A stretch of DNA of 64,000 bases from contig NZ_JAQSDL010000025.1 of NCBI RefSeq assembly GCF_029945895.1, positions 1 through 64,000 of the forward strand, written 5' to 3'. The stretch comes from Polaromonas sp. Lineage in GTDB: Bacteria; Pseudomonadota; Gammaproteobacteria; Burkholderiales; Burkholderiaceae_C. A program made the position numbers and the translations under genes. Of the stretch, positions 49,993 through 59,587 are shown piece by piece (the first letter of the stretch is position 1; each line of letters begins with the position of its first letter). The notes below the pieces were generated by a model that worked only from the letters and a program-made list of their open reading frames with translations, was not told the origin of the DNA and did not search any database.

Positions 49993-52092
49993 TCACGCCA
50001 TGCCCTGGTGCCGCAGCAGCGCGTCGATGGAAGGCTCGCGGCCACGGAAGGCCTTGAACGATTCCATCGCCGGGCGGCTGCCACCGGCCTCCAGAATGGC
50101 CTGGCGGTATTTTCTGCCAGTTTCCAGACTAACGGGGCTGGAGCCGGCTTCGGCGTCGGTGTTTACACCTGCAGGTGTGGCGCCCTGTGCACTTTCCTCG
50201 AAGGCCGCGTAGGCGTCTGCCGAGAGGACTTCGGCCCATTTGTAGCTGTAATACCCGGCCGCGTACCCGCCGGAAAAAATGTGACTGAATGTGTGCGCGG
50301 TGCGGCTGTAGGGCGGCGGGGTGATCACGGCGAATTCCTCGCGCACCCCGGCCAGCAGCGCCATCACGTCGTCGCCGGGCTGCCAATCGGTGTGCAGCAG
50401 CATGTCGAACAGCGAAAACTCGATCTGGCGCAGGGTCTGCATGCCGCTCTGGAAGTTCTTGGCCGCCAGCATCCGCTCGAACAGGGCGCGCGGCAGCGGC
50501 TCGCCAGTGTCCACATGGGCCGTCATGTGTTTGAGCACATCCCATTCCCAGCAGAAGTTTTCCATGAACTGGCTGGGCAGCTCGACCGCGTCCCATTCGA
50601 CGCCGCTGATGCCGGAAACATCGCGCTCGTTGACCTGGGTCAGCATGTGGTGCAGGCCGTGGCCGAACTCGTGGAACAGCGTGGTCACGTCGTCATGTGT
50701 CAGCAAGGCGGGCTTGCCGCCCACGCCGTCCGCAAAGTTGCAGACCAGGTGGGCCACCGGGGTCTGCAGTTGGCCGGTGTCGGGACGCAGCCAGCGGGCA
50801 CGCACGTCGTCCATCCAGGCGCCGCCGCGTTTGCCGGTGCGCGCTGGCCGGTCCAGGTAAAACTGGCCCACCAGTTGCCCGTCGCGCTCGATGCGGTAGA
50901 ACTCGACGCCGGGATGCCACACCGGCGCGGTGTCGGGCCGGATCGCCACCTCGAACAGGGTCTCGACAATCCTGAACAGGCCGGCCAGCACCTTGGGGGC
51001 GGTGAAGTACTGCTTGACTTCCTGCTCGCTGAAGGCGTAACGCGCTTCCTTGAGCTTTTCGGCTATCCAGGTGAAGTCCCAGGCTTGCGGGTCTTTCAAA
51101 CCCAGCTTTTCCGCAGCAAAGGTGCGCAGGTCCGCCACGTCCTTGAGGCCGTAGGGTTTGGCGCGCTGGCCGAGATCGCGCAGGAAGCTGATCACCTGCT
51201 CGGGCGAGTCGGCCATCTTGGGGACCACCGAGACCTCGCCAAAATTGCGGTAACCGAGCAACTGCGATTCCTCCAGCCGCAAGGCAAGGATCTCCTGCAT
51301 CACGGCGCTGTTGTCAAAGCGGCTGAACTCAGGCGGCGACTGGTCGCTGGCACGCGTGCTGTAGGCCCTGTACAGGGTTTCGCGCAGGGCGGAACTGTCG
51401 GCAAACTGCATGACGGGCAGGTAGCAGGGCATCTTCAGCGTGAGTTTGTAACCCTCCTTGCCTTCGGCCTCGGCCTGCGCGCGCGCCGTCTGGACCACGT
51501 CGGCCGGCACCCCGGCGAGTTCATCTTCGCGGGCGTAGTAGGCCCAGGCTTCGGTGGCGTCGAGCGCGTTTTCGCTGAATTTCTGGCTCAGCTCGGCCTG
51601 GCGCTCCTGGATGGCGGCAAAGCGCTCCTTGGCCGCACCCACCAGTTCGGCGCCAGACAGCACGAAGTTGCGCACGGCGTTTTTGTGTGCCTGGCGCTGT
51701 TCGGGGTTCAACGACGCCACATCGATGGCCTTGTACTTTGCGTAAAGCCGTTCGTCGGCGCCCAGGCGGGTCCAGAACTCGGTGACACGCGGCAGGGCGG
51801 CGTTATAGGCGGCGCGTAATTCGGGGGTGTCCGCCACGCTGTTGAGGTGGCTGACCGCGCCCCAGGCCCGGCCCAGGTTTTCGGTGGCCACGTCCAGCAC
51901 GCCGGCAATGTCCGCCCAGCGCGCCGGAAAATCCGGGGCGGTGACGCGTTCCAGCGCGGTTTCGGCCTGCGCCAGCAACACGTCAACCCCAGGGCCGACA
52001 TGCCCGGGCGTGATGCGGTCAAACAGGGGAAGGCCGGAGAAATCGAGGAGCGGGTTGGAAGGGGGCAGGGTGGTCAAGGTGGTCATGTCCAT
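49993..52092 (-). CDS. prlC: Oligopeptidase A (M3 family)
   Basis: A 699-residue thimet-type metallopeptidase. The zinc site is FHEFGHGLHHML (about residue 473), followed by ISGVEWDAVELPSQFMENFCW, which contains the third ligand Glu and the family signature. It degrades short peptides, including cleaved signal peptides, in the cytoplasm. The start is at 52092 or 52086. It is on the opposite strand to rlmE and the same strand as yhbY. Confidence 0.95.
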   Translation of the reverse strand: MDMTTLTTLPPSNPLLDFSGLPLFDRITPGHVGPGVDVLLAQAETALERVTAPDFPARWADIAGVLDVATENLGRAWGAVSHLNSVADTPELRAAYNAALPRVTEFWTRLGADERLYAKYKAIDVASLNPEQRQAHKNAVRNFVLSGAELVGAAKERFAAIQERQAELSQKFSENALDATEAWAYYAREDELAGVPADVVQTARAQAEAEGKEGYKLTLKMPCYLPVMQFADSSALRETLYRAYSTRASDQSPPEFSRFDNSAVMQEILALRLEESQLLGYRNFGEVSVVPKMADSPEQVISFLRDLGQRAKPYGLKDVADLRTFAAEKLGLKDPQAWDFTWIAEKLKEARYAFSEQEVKQYFTAPKVLAGLFRIVETLFEVAIRPDTAPVWHPGVEFYRIERDGQLVGQFYLDRPARTGKRGGAWMDDVRARWLRPDTGQLQTPVAHLVCNFADGVGGKPALLTHDDVTTLFHEFGHGLHHMLTQVNERDVSGISGVEWDAVELPSQFMENFCWEWDVLKHMTAHVDTGEPLPRALFERMLAAKNFQSGMQTLRQIEFSLFDMLLHTDWQPGDDVMALLAGVREEFAVITPPPYSRTAHTFSHIFSGGYAAGYYSYKWAEVLSADAYAAFEESAQGATPAGVNTDAEAGSSPVSLETGRKYRQAILEAGGSRPAMESFKAFRGREPSIDALLRHQGMA

Positions 52093-52217
52093 CAGTTGTG
52101 GGCGCAGGCGCCCGATCTAAAGGGGGGGACGCGCGGGACAAAAGAAGGAAAGTGCCGCGCTGGCCAGGCCAAGGGGCCGGGGCCGGGCGGATCACGCCGG
52201 CGTGTTGGCTCAGCTTT

Positions 52218-52694
52218 TCAGCCCTGGGCGCGTTTCTTGGCGCTTTGCTGCTTCTTCGGTTTCGCGCGTTTGACGGTGCCGCCCGGCGTCAGGCGCTGGT
52301 TGCCCAGTACGCGCAGGGTCTTGACCTCGGGGCGCTGGCCGTAACGCGCACTGTTTTTGAGCACCTTGACGTCGCGCGGCCCAGGCATGCGGTCCTCGTT
52401 GACCTTTTTTTCCTTCTCAGGCACCGGGCGCCACAGCACCAGCAGTTTGCCGATGTGCTGGATGGGCGCGGCGCCGAGTTCGTCGGCCAGGGCCTGGAAG
52501 ATGGCTTCGCGCCCGGGACGGTCGTCCGACTGCACGCGGACCTTGATCAGGCCGTGCGCCTTCAGGGCCAGGTCGATTTCCTTCCGGACGGCGGCGGTCA
52601 GGCCGTCCGAGCCGACCATCACGACGGGGTCCAGGTGGTGTGCCTCGGCGCGGTGGTCTTTGCGCTGGGCGGGGGTAAGTAGTATTTGAGCCAT
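52218..52694 (-). CDS. yhbY: YhbY/CRM-domain RNA-binding protein
   Basis: A 158-residue protein whose first 100 residues are a CRM (CRS1/YhbY) domain: LTPAQRKDHRAEAHHLDPVVMVGSDGLT, the KEIDLALKAHGLIKVRV helix/strand and IGKLLVLWRP. YhbY associates with the large ribosomal subunit precursor in E. coli. The C-terminal 50 residues are very basic and probably contact rRNA. It diverges from rlmE, another 50S maturation factor, as in many proteobacteria. Confidence 0.93.
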   Translation of the reverse strand: MAQILLTPAQRKDHRAEAHHLDPVVMVGSDGLTAAVRKEIDLALKAHGLIKVRVQSDDRPGREAIFQALADELGAAPIQHIGKLLVLWRPVPEKEKKVNEDRMPGPRDVKVLKNSARYGQRPEVKTLRVLGNQRLTPGGTVKRAKPKKQQSAKKRAQG

Positions 52695-52782
52695 GCCCCG
52701 ATTATCCGGGAAGCTGCAGCTGCCGTTGATTTATCGTTGGTGAAACCGCAGCGCGGGAGGGCGCTAAGAGGACAATACGGGC

Positions 52783-53469
52783 ATGAAAGTAAAAACCCAA
52801 AGCAAAAAGGTCAACAAAGCGTGGCTGAATGACCACGTCAACGATACCTACGTCAAGCTGGCCAAAAGAGAGGGTTACCGGGCCCGTGCCGCCTACAAAC
52901 TCAAGGAAATCGATGAAACGCTGGGCCTGATCCGGCCCGGCCACTGTGTGGTGGACCTGGGCAGCGTACCCGGCGCCTGGAGCCAATACGCGCGTCGCAA
53001 GCTCTCGCCATCGGGCGCGGCAGCCGGCGAACTCAACGGTCGCATCGTGGCGCTCGACATCCTGCCGATGGACCCGGTCGAAGGCGTGGTGTTCATCCAG
53101 GGGGACTTCCGGGAGCCGGAGGTGCTACAGATTCTGGAGCAGACTCTGGCCGCCGACAAAGGCTTTACCAAGGTTGATGTGGTGATTTCCGACATGGCGC
53201 CGAATCTGTCGGGCATCGAATCGGCCGACGCCGCCCGCATCGCCCACCTGGTGGAACTGGCGGTTGATTTTTCCGTGCAGCACCTCAAGCCCGAGGGCGC
53301 GCTGGTCGTCAAGCTGTTTCACGGCGGGGCCTACAGCCCGCTGGTCAAGCTGTTCAAGGAGACCTTCAAGGTCGTCAAGCCCATCAAGCCCAAGGCCTCG
53401 CGCTCGGAGTCGTCGGAAACCTTTCTGGTCGGCATGGGGCTCAAAACCAGGCCGGCCCCCACCGTCTGA
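52783..53469 (+). CDS. rlmE: 23S rRNA (uridine-2'-O) methyltransferase
   Basis: A 228-residue RrmJ/FtsJ enzyme. [13 protein letters not shown] contains the first catalytic Lys, [15 protein letters not shown] is the SAM motif (the usual G-A-A-P-G is here G-S-V-P-G), [12 protein letters not shown] the catalytic Asp, and [10 protein letters not shown] the second Lys; Glu lies in [10 protein letters not shown]. It methylates U2552 of 23S rRNA during late 50S assembly and is classically heat-induced with ftsH, which follows 134 bp downstream. Confidence 0.96.
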   Translation: MKVKTQSKKVNKAWLNDHVNDTYVKLAKREGYRARAAYKLKEIDETLGLIRPGHCVVDLGSVPGAWSQYARRKLSPSGAAAGELNGRIVALDILPMDPVEGVVFIQGDFREPEVLQILEQTLAADKGFTKVDVVISDMAPNLSGIESADAARIAHLVELAVDFSVQHLKPEGALVVKLFHGGAYSPLVKLFKETFKVVKPIKPKASRSESSETFLVGMGLKTRPAPTV

Positions 53470-53546
53470 GCTTGCTCAAACGCAATAAATGCCGCAATCC
53501 CGCTTCAAACCAAGGGATGTCCCGGGCTTGTTATGAGGCTTTTGCC

Positions 53547-53574
53547 CTTGAAACGCCTAAAATCAGGCGCATGT
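53547..53574 (+). promoter_or_regulatory. Sigma-32-like heat-shock promoter upstream of ftsH
   Basis: CTTGAAA (53547-53553) is a full match to the sigma-32 -35 element. After 13 bp, GCGCATGT (53567-53574) matches the CCCCATNT -10 at five of seven informative positions. It lies about 30-55 bp before the ftsH start, and heat induction of ftsH is well established in other bacteria. Confidence 0.6.
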
Positions 53575-53602
53575 GCCTTGTGTTCCTCTATCGGAGACAT
53601 CC

Positions 53603-55522
53603 TTGAACAATCAGTGGTTTTCAAAAATTGCAATCTGGCTGGTGATCGCCATGGTGCTGTTCACCGTTTTCAAGCAATTTGATACACGCGGTGGCGCCGG
53701 TACGAATTACCTTGGGTACTCCGAATTCCTTGACGAGGTCAAGGGCAAACGCATCAAGTCCGCGACCATCGCGGAAGGCCAGGGCGGCACGGAAATTTCG
53801 GCTGTCACGACCGATGACCGCCGCATCCGCACCACGGCCACCTACCTGGACCGCGGTCTGGTCGGCGACCTGATCGCCAATGACGTCAAGTTCGACGTCA
53901 AGCCGCGCGAAGAAGGCTCGCTCCTGATGACCCTGCTGGTCAGCTGGGGTCCGATGCTGTTGCTGATCGGCGTCTGGATCTACTTCATGCGGCAAATGCA
54001 GGGCGGCGGCAAGGGCGGGGCCTTCAGCTTCGGCAAGTCCAAGGCCCGCATGCTCGACGAGTCCACCAATACCGTGACCTTTGCCGACGTTGCAGGCTGC
54101 GACGAGGCCAAGGAAGAGGTCAAGGAAGTGGTCGATTTCCTGAAAGACCCGCAGAAATTCCAAAAGCTGGGCGGACGCATTCCGCGCGGCCTGTTGCTGG
54201 TCGGCCCTCCGGGCACCGGCAAGACCCTGCTCGCCAAAGGCATTGCCGGCGAAGCCAAGGTTCCGTTTTTCTCGATTTCCGGCTCCGACTTTGTCGAGAT
54301 GTTCGTCGGCGTGGGCGCAGCCCGGGTGCGCGACATGTTCGACAACGCCAAGAAAAACGCGCCCTGCATCATCTTCATTGACGAGATCGACGCTGTCGGC
54401 CGCCAGCGTGGTGCAGGCCTGGGCGGCGGCAACGACGAGCGCGAGCAGACGCTCAACCAGATGCTGGTGGAGATGGATGGCTTTGAAACCAATGTCGGCG
54501 TGATTGTGGTGGCCGCCACCAACCGGCCCGACATCCTGGACTCGGCCTTGCTGCGTCCCGGCCGTTTTGACCGCCAGGTGTACGTGACCCTGCCCGATAT
54601 CCGTGGCCGCGAGCAGATCCTCAATGTGCACATGCGCAAGGTGCCACTCGGCCAGGACGTCAATGCCAGCGTGATCGCCCGCGGCACCCCCGGCATGTCC
54701 GGCGCCGATCTGGCCAACCTCTGCAACGAAGCCGCCCTGATGGCCGCGCGTCGCAGTGCGCGCACCGTGGAAATGCAGGACTTCGAAAAAGCCAAGGACA
54801 AGATCCTCATGGGCCCCGAGCGCAAGAGCATGGTCATGCCCGAGTCCGAGCGCAGGAACACCGCCTACCACGAGTCGGGTCATGCCCTGCTCGGCAAGAT
54901 GCTGCCCAAGTGTGACCCGGTGCACAAGGTCACCATCATTCCTCGCGGCCGTGCGCTGGGCGTCACCATGAGCCTGCCGGCCCAGGACCGCTACAGCTAT
55001 GACCGCGAGTACATGCTGAGCCAGATCAGCATGCTGTTTGGCGGGCGCATCGCCGAAGAAGTCTTCATGAACCAGATGACCACCGGTGCCAGCAACGACT
55101 TCGAACGCGCCACCGCGCTGGCCAGGGACATGGTCACGCGTTACGGCATGAGCGAGGCGCTCGGCCCCATGGTGTACGCCGAGAATGAAGGCGAAGTGTT
55201 CCTGGGTCGTTCGGTGACCAAGACCAACAACATGAGCGAGTCGACCCTGAAAAAGGTCGACGACGAGGTACGCCGCATCATCGACCAGCAGTACGCCCAG
55301 GCGCGCACGCTGATTGAAGACAACCAGGACAAGATTCACGCCATGGCCAAGGCCCTGCTGGAGTGGGAAACCATTGATGTCGAGCAGCTCGACGACATCA
55401 TGGCCGGCCGGGAGCCGCGTCCACCCAAAGACTGGACACCGCGCAATTCGTCCGTCGGTGGCGGCGGCCCGAGCGGCGGCACGCCGGCGGTCGCGACCGA
55501 TCCTGCACCGACGGTGGCCTGA
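53603..55522 (+). CDS. ftsH: ATP-dependent zinc metalloprotease FtsH
   Basis: A 639-residue membrane AAA+ protease. Two membrane helices (about 8-24 and 105-125) bracket a small periplasmic domain. The AAA module has Walker A GPPGTGKT (from residue 201), Walker [12 protein letters not shown] and the second region of homology [20 protein letters not shown]. The protease zinc site is HESGH (from about 423). It degrades membrane proteins and regulatory proteins such as sigma-32 and LpxC in E. coli. The start is TTG 53603, with GGAGACATCC as ribosome binding site. Terminator at 55542. Confidence 0.97.
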   Translation: MNNQWFSKIAIWLVIAMVLFTVFKQFDTRGGAGTNYLGYSEFLDEVKGKRIKSATIAEGQGGTEISAVTTDDRRIRTTATYLDRGLVGDLIANDVKFDVKPREEGSLLMTLLVSWGPMLLLIGVWIYFMRQMQGGGKGGAFSFGKSKARMLDESTNTVTFADVAGCDEAKEEVKEVVDFLKDPQKFQKLGGRIPRGLLLVGPPGTGKTLLAKGIAGEAKVPFFSISGSDFVEMFVGVGAARVRDMFDNAKKNAPCIIFIDEIDAVGRQRGAGLGGGNDEREQTLNQMLVEMDGFETNVGVIVVAATNRPDILDSALLRPGRFDRQVYVTLPDIRGREQILNVHMRKVPLGQDVNASVIARGTPGMSGADLANLCNEAALMAARRSARTVEMQDFEKAKDKILMGPERKSMVMPESERRNTAYHESGHALLGKMLPKCDPVHKVTIIPRGRALGVTMSLPAQDRYSYDREYMLSQISMLFGGRIAEEVFMNQMTTGASNDFERATALARDMVTRYGMSEALGPMVYAENEGEVFLGRSVTKTNNMSESTLKKVDDEVRRIIDQQYAQARTLIEDNQDKIHAMAKALLEWETIDVEQLDDIMAGREPRPPKDWTPRNSSVGGGGPSGGTPAVATDPAPTVA

Positions 55523-55541
55523 GCGCCTCCGTTCACATGAC

Positions 55542-55566
55542 AACCGGGGCGCGTCCCCGGTTTTTT
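55542..55566 (+). terminator. Intrinsic terminator after ftsH
   Basis: AACCGGGG and CCCCGGTT form an 8-bp stem with loop CGCGT, followed by TTTT. It lies 20 bp after the ftsH stop and 45 bp before folP, so folP may be read mainly through leakage or from its own start. Confidence 0.92.
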
Positions 55567-55610
55567 CATGGGCACTTCAGTTTCCGCCAACCCTGTTTCA
55601 GGAGTACCGC

Positions 55611-56504
55611 TTGATCTGGCAAACCTCGCGCTTTCAAATCGACCTTGAGCAGCCCCGTGTGATGGGCATCGTCAACGTCACGCCGGATTCGTTCTCCGAC
55701 GGCGGCAACTACTTCCCGGCGGGCGGTGCGCCGCGCGCTGCGTTTGCGCATTGTGAGCAGCTTGTCAAGGACGGCGCCGACATGCTGGACATCGGCGGCG
55801 AATCGACCCGACCCGGCGCACCACCGGTGCCGCTGGACGAAGAGCTGGCCCGCGTGTTGCCGGTGGTGCGCCATGCGGTCACCCTGGGTGTGCCGGTATC
55901 GGTGGACACCTACAAGCCCGGGATCATGGCCGCCGTGCTGGACCTGGGGGCCGACATCATCAACGACATCTGGGCTTTGCGCCAGCCGGGTGCCGCCCGG
56001 GTGGTGGCCGCGCACCCGGGCTGCGGCGTCTGCCTGATGCACATGCACCGTGAACCGCAGACCATGCAGGCCGTGCCCATGGAGGGCGACGTGCTGCCGC
56101 AGGTACTGGATTTCCTGGTCCAGGCGGCGGGCGAGCTGCGCGCGCTGGGCGTGGCGGCCGGCCGCATCGTGCTCGACCCGGGCATTGGTTTCGGCAAGAC
56201 CGTGGCGCAGAATTTTGCGTTGCTGGCGCGTCAGCGCGAGCTGCTTGCGGCCGGTTACCCGCTGCTGGCCGGCTGGTCGCGCAAGTCCTCGCTGGCGGCT
56301 GTCAGCAGCAACTCGCTGGCCCAAGTGGCGCAGCTCGACATTCTCGACCGCATGGTGCCCAGCGTGACTGCCGCCGTGCTGGCTGCGGACCGCGGTGCCC
56401 GGGTCGTGCGTGTGCACGATGTCCGGGAAACCGTGCAGGCCCTGAAGGTCTGGCTGGCTGCCACGGCGCCGCAGCCTACAAGCGGGCTGGTCGGCGCACC
56501 TTAG
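55611..56504 (+). CDS. folP: Dihydropteroate synthase
   Basis: A 297-residue TIM-barrel enzyme. [15 protein letters not shown] is the pterin/pABA loop, [11 protein letters not shown] the second loop, VSVDTYKP and the GWSRKS phosphate motif follow. It condenses pABA with dihydropterin pyrophosphate in folate synthesis and is the sulfonamide target. The start is TTG 55611, just after CAGGAGTACCGC; upstream in-frame residues lie inside ftsH and the terminator. A TTG start next to another TTG-started gene is unusual. Confidence 0.96.
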   Translation: MIWQTSRFQIDLEQPRVMGIVNVTPDSFSDGGNYFPAGGAPRAAFAHCEQLVKDGADMLDIGGESTRPGAPPVPLDEELARVLPVVRHAVTLGVPVSVDTYKPGIMAAVLDLGADIINDIWALRQPGAARVVAAHPGCGVCLMHMHREPQTMQAVPMEGDVLPQVLDFLVQAAGELRALGVAAGRIVLDPGIGFGKTVAQNFALLARQRELLAAGYPLLAGWSRKSSLAAVSSNSLAQVAQLDILDRMVPSVTAAVLAADRGARVVRVHDVRETVQALKVWLAATAPQPTSGLVGAP

Positions 56505-56553
56505 AATTTCCCTCGGCGTTGATCGACGCCATCACAACCAGAGACCCACCGCA

Positions 56554-57885
56554 ATGACAAGAAAATATTTCGGCACCGACGGCATTCGCGGTACCGTGGG
56601 CCAGGCGCCCATCACGCCCGATTTTGTGCTGCGCCTGGCGCATGCTGTCGGCCGGGTGCTGAAAAAGACCGAGGCCCGGCCCACCGTGCTGATCGGCAAG
56701 GACACCCGCATTTCCGGCTACATGCTCGAAAGTGCGCTGGAGTCGGGTTTCAACTCTGCCGGCGTTGATGTGGTGCTGCTCGGGCCCTTGCCGACACCGG
56801 GCGTGGCCTACCTCACGCGTACGCAGCGTGCCAGCCTGGGCGTGGTGATCAGTGCCAGCCACAACGCCTTTCCCGACAACGGCATCAAGTTTTTCAGCGC
56901 CCAGGGTGCCAAGCTGCCGGACGCGTGGGAAGAGGAAGTCGAAGCGGTGCTGGAGCAGGCGCCGGTGTGGGCGGACTCGCCCAACCTCGGCAAGACGCGC
57001 CGGCTCGACGATGCCGCCGGCCGCTACATCGAGTTCTGCAAAAGCACTTTTGCCAATGACCTGACGCTCAAGGGCATGAAGATCGTTGTGGATGCGGCGC
57101 ACGGTGCGGCCTACCACATTGCGCCGGAAGTCTTTCATGAGCTGGGCGCCGAGGTCATCGCCATCGGCTGCGCGCCCGACGGCATGAACATCAACCACGA
57201 GGTCGGCGCGACCCATCCCGAGGCGCTGATCAAGGCCGTCAAGGCCTATGGGGCGGACTATGGCGTGGCCCTGGACGGCGACGCCGACCGGCTCCAGCTG
57301 GTGGACGCCCAGGGCCGGCTCTTCAATGGCGATGAAGTGCTGTACCTGATGGTGGCCGAACGCCTGGCGCGCGGCGAAAAAGTGCCTGGCGCGGTCGGTA
57401 CCCTGATGACCAACATGGCGGTCGAGGTGGCCCTGAAAGCCCGAGGCGTCGAGTTTGTACGCGCCAAGGTCGGCGACCGCTACGTGCTGGAAGAACTCGA
57501 AAAACACGGCTGGCTGCTCGGCGGCGAAGGTTCCGGCCACCTGCTGGCGCTGGACAAACACAGCACCGGCGACGGCCTGATCAGCGCGCTGCAGGTCCTG
57601 CAGGCCTGTGTGCGCAGCGGCAAGACCCTGGCCCAGCTGCTGTCCGATGTGACGCTGTTTCCGCAGACGCTGATCAATGTGCGGCTGCAGCCCGGCCAGG
57701 ACTGGAAAAGCAGTGCGGCCCTGGCCGACATGAGCCGCAGCGTCGAAGCCGAACTCGGCGACAGTGGCCGGCTGCTGATCCGCGCCAGCGGCACCGAGCC
57801 GCTGCTGCGCGTCATGGTGGAGGCGCGCGACGCCGCGCAGGCGCTGGCCTGCGCCGAACGTGTGGCCGACACCATCAGGCGCTGA
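56554..57885 (+). CDS. glmM: Phosphoglucosamine mutase
   Basis: A 443-residue enzyme of the alpha-D-phosphohexomutase family. FGTDGIRG opens the protein; [16 protein letters not shown] holds the phosphorylated Ser102; DGDADRLQ is the magnesium loop; EGSGH the sugar loop; [14 protein letters not shown] the phosphate-binding site. It converts glucosamine 6-phosphate to the 1-phosphate for cell-wall synthesis. It follows folP by 49 bp in the conserved ftsH-folP-glmM order. Confidence 0.97.
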   Translation: MTRKYFGTDGIRGTVGQAPITPDFVLRLAHAVGRVLKKTEARPTVLIGKDTRISGYMLESALESGFNSAGVDVVLLGPLPTPGVAYLTRTQRASLGVVISASHNAFPDNGIKFFSAQGAKLPDAWEEEVEAVLEQAPVWADSPNLGKTRRLDDAAGRYIEFCKSTFANDLTLKGMKIVVDAAHGAAYHIAPEVFHELGAEVIAIGCAPDGMNINHEVGATHPEALIKAVKAYGADYGVALDGDADRLQLVDAQGRLFNGDEVLYLMVAERLARGEKVPGAVGTLMTNMAVEVALKARGVEFVRAKVGDRYVLEELEKHGWLLGGEGSGHLLALDKHSTGDGLISALQVLQACVRSGKTLAQLLSDVTLFPQTLINVRLQPGQDWKSSAALADMSRSVEAELGDSGRLLIRASGTEPLLRVMVEARDAAQALACAERVADTIRR

Positions 57886-57900
57886 CGCCGGCTTTCGGCA

Positions 57901-57960
57901 ATAAAGAGTGCCTCTGGCCCAAGAGGACCGGGCGCGGACAGCTATCAAAAGCAGAGCATC
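57901..57960 (-). repeat. Dispersed GCTATCAAA-type stem-loop repeat, copy 10
   Basis: On the minus strand GATGCTCTGCTTTTGATAGC, then TGTCCGCGCCCGGTCC, a loop, GGGCCAGAGGC and a weak T-rich end. It follows glmM and separates it from the hemerythrin operon. Confidence 0.75.
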
Positions 57961-58009
57961 CTGACCAGGATGACAGCCCTTCACGCCGGGATCTCCGACG
58001 CATGGATTC

Positions 58010-58051
58010 ATGACCTGGATCAAGTTTTTTCCGCGGTGGATTGCGTAAGCT
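58010..58051 (+). promoter_or_regulatory. FNR/Anr-type box and -10 element of the bacteriohemerythrin operon
   Basis: ATGAC-CTGG-ATCAA (58010-58023) keeps the TGA-N6-TCA core of FNR boxes. TAAGCT (58046-58051) follows after exactly 22 nt, again the class II position. The predicted start near 58058 gives a 23-nt leader with GGAG before the ATG at 58081. Confidence 0.7.
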
Positions 58052-58080
58052 TGCGCATCACCCCTGCCGGAGCCTTGAAC

Positions 58081-58587
58081 ATGCCGAATCTTGAATGGTC
58101 TGACGCGCTGGCGCTCGACCTGCCCGCGATGGATGACACCCATCGGGAATTTGTCGATCTGCTCGCGCAGGTTGAAACGGCGGCTGACGACGCCTTGCTG
58201 GCCCACTGGCGTGTGCTGCTGGACCACACCGACGAGCATTTCAGCCGGGAAGACCGCTGGATGCAGGACACGCGGTTTTCATCGTCCAACTGCCACAGCG
58301 TGCAGCACAAGGTTGTGCTGCAGGTCATGCGTGAAGGCCTGGCTGGCGGCGAAACCGGCAACCTGAAAATGTTGCGCGACATGGCGCGTGAGCTTGCGTT
58401 CTGGTTTCCCCAGCACGCCCAGACCATGGATGCCGCGCTCGCCCTGCACCTGCGCGGCATCGGTTACGACCCGGTCACCGGCGTGGTTGCCATGCCGGCG
58501 GCCCTGCCCAGGGACATCATTCACGGTTGCGGCGGCGCCAGCTGCACCGACACCCAGGCGCCCGCAGCCACCGCGCAGGCGGCATGA
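58081..58587 (+). CDS. Bacteriohemerythrin
   Basis: A 168-residue di-iron oxygen-binding protein. The iron ligands follow the hemerythrin pattern: MDDTHREF, HTDEHFSREDRWM (H-x3-E), HSVQHKVVL (two His) and HAQTMDAALALH (H-x4-D). In methanotrophs and microaerophiles such proteins store or deliver oxygen. A short C-terminal extension contains HGCGGASC, whose two Cys and His could bind a metal or react with redox signals; this is unusual for the family. The stop overlaps the YitT gene by 4 bp. An FNR-type box upstream predicts induction at low oxygen. Confidence 0.92.
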   Translation: MPNLEWSDALALDLPAMDDTHREFVDLLAQVETAADDALLAHWRVLLDHTDEHFSREDRWMQDTRFSSSNCHSVQHKVVLQVMREGLAGGETGNLKMLRDMARELAFWFPQHAQTMDAALALHLRGIGYDPVTGVVAMPAALPRDIIHGCGGASCTDTQAPAATAQAA

Positions 58588-59216
58588 GCACCGCGCCTGC
58601 CGTTGCGACCGGTGCCATGGGCGTGCCGCACCACCGCCTGCATGAGGATGTGCAGGCCCTCACCACGGGCACCCTGTTTGTGGCGCTGGGCGTGGTCATG
58701 TTCGGTCACGCTGGCCTGCTGACGGGCGGCACGGCCGGCATCGCTTTCCTGATTCACTACGCCACCGGACTGAGTTTCAGCCTCGCGTTTTTTATGGTGA
58801 ACCTGCCGTTTTATTTCTTTGCCTGGCGGCGCATGGGCTTGGCCTTCACCCTCAAGACCTTTGCGGCCGTGGGCCTGCTGTCGCTCTTCACCTGGGTGCT
58901 TCCGCAGGGCTTGGCCTTCGGTTACCTGTCACCCGCGCTGGCAGCGGTGCTGGGTGGCCTGCTCTGCGGCGCGGGCATGCTGATCGTGTTTCGCCATGGC
59001 GCCAGCCTGGGCGGTTTGAACATCGTGGTGCTTTACCTGCAGGAGCGCCTGGGCTGGCGCGCCGGCAAGGTGCAGATGGCCATGGACGGACTGATCGTGC
59101 TGGGTGCGCTGTGGGTGACTGACTGGCAGCGGGTGGCACTGTCGGTGCTGGGCGCGGTGGTGCTGAACCTCGCCCTGGCCATCAACCACCGGCCCGGCCG
59201 GTACATGGCGATGTAG
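58584..59216 (+). CDS. YitT/DUF161 family membrane protein
   Basis: A 210-residue membrane protein with five or six helices. GVVMFGHAGLLTGGTAGIAFLIHYATGLS and GASLGGLNIVVLYLQERLGW carry the paired G-G-T/G-G-L motifs of the YitT family. The function of these proteins is not established. It is translationally coupled to the bacteriohemerythrin gene (ATGA overlap), so both probably respond to low oxygen. Confidence 0.88.
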   Translation: MSTAPAVATGAMGVPHHRLHEDVQALTTGTLFVALGVVMFGHAGLLTGGTAGIAFLIHYATGLSFSLAFFMVNLPFYFFAWRRMGLAFTLKTFAAVGLLSLFTWVLPQGLAFGYLSPALAAVLGGLLCGAGMLIVFRHGASLGGLNIVVLYLQERLGWRAGKVQMAMDGLIVLGALWVTDWQRVALSVLGAVVLNLALAINHRPGRYMAM

Positions 59217-59256
59217 CCCTGGGCTTCAAGGCCGCATCGCGCACCCAGGGTCTGGT

Positions 59257-59400
59257 CTATTTGCCGGCGCGTTTGGCGTCCTGGTCCATCTTGCCCATGA
59301 ACAGCATGAAGAAAAACACGCCCATGCCAATCATGAAGGCAATGCCGATGACGGTCATGAGGCCGTAATCGGTGGAAAACAGGTCAGTCAACAGTTTCAT
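59257..59400 (-). CDS. DUF3149 family small membrane protein
   Basis: A 47-residue protein with one strongly hydrophobic, methionine-rich helix (GLMTVIGIAFMIGMGVFFFMLFM) and a short basic tail, matching the small DUF3149 family of betaproteobacteria. AAGGAGCGACCACC is a strong ribosome binding site. It converges with the YitT gene. An FNR-type box with a 22-nt-spaced CATAGT -10 element lies upstream on its strand. Its size suits an accessory subunit of a membrane complex, possibly respiratory; that is an inference from size and regulation. Confidence 0.82.
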   Translation of the reverse strand: MKLLTDLFSTDYGLMTVIGIAFMIGMGVFFFMLFMGKMDQDAKRAGK

Positions 59401-59426
59401 GGTGGTCGCTCCTTGGTGTTGCTGCC

Positions 59427-59468
59427 ACTATGACCTGCCCGTGTGAAATACATACTGACGCAGGTCAA
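59427..59468 (-). promoter_or_regulatory. FNR/Anr-type box and -10 element of the DUF3149 gene
   Basis: The box reads CTGAC-GCAG-GTCAA on the plus strand (59455-59468) and is nearly symmetric. On the minus strand CATAGT (59432-59427) lies exactly 22 nt away, again the class II position. The next 119 bp (59469-59587) hold nothing else I can support. Confidence 0.65.
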
Positions 59469-59587
59469 CAATGCCTGCCTGAAGCCGCCTTTGGCCAGGC
59501 ATTTGTGCCGACTTTCAGGAAATCAGGGCGCCAGCCCAATGACCACGTGCGCTGGGTGCTATTGAAATCGAAGCGCAGCTGCATCGC

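Noticed and set aside
49909..51819. 636-codon open frame opposite prlC
   Set aside because: The prlC frame has the complete M3 zinc site and family length; the antisense frame has none.
53621..55543. 640-codon open frame opposite ftsH
   Set aside because: FtsH motifs are complete on the plus strand; the antisense product is a His/Gly/Ala-rich shadow.
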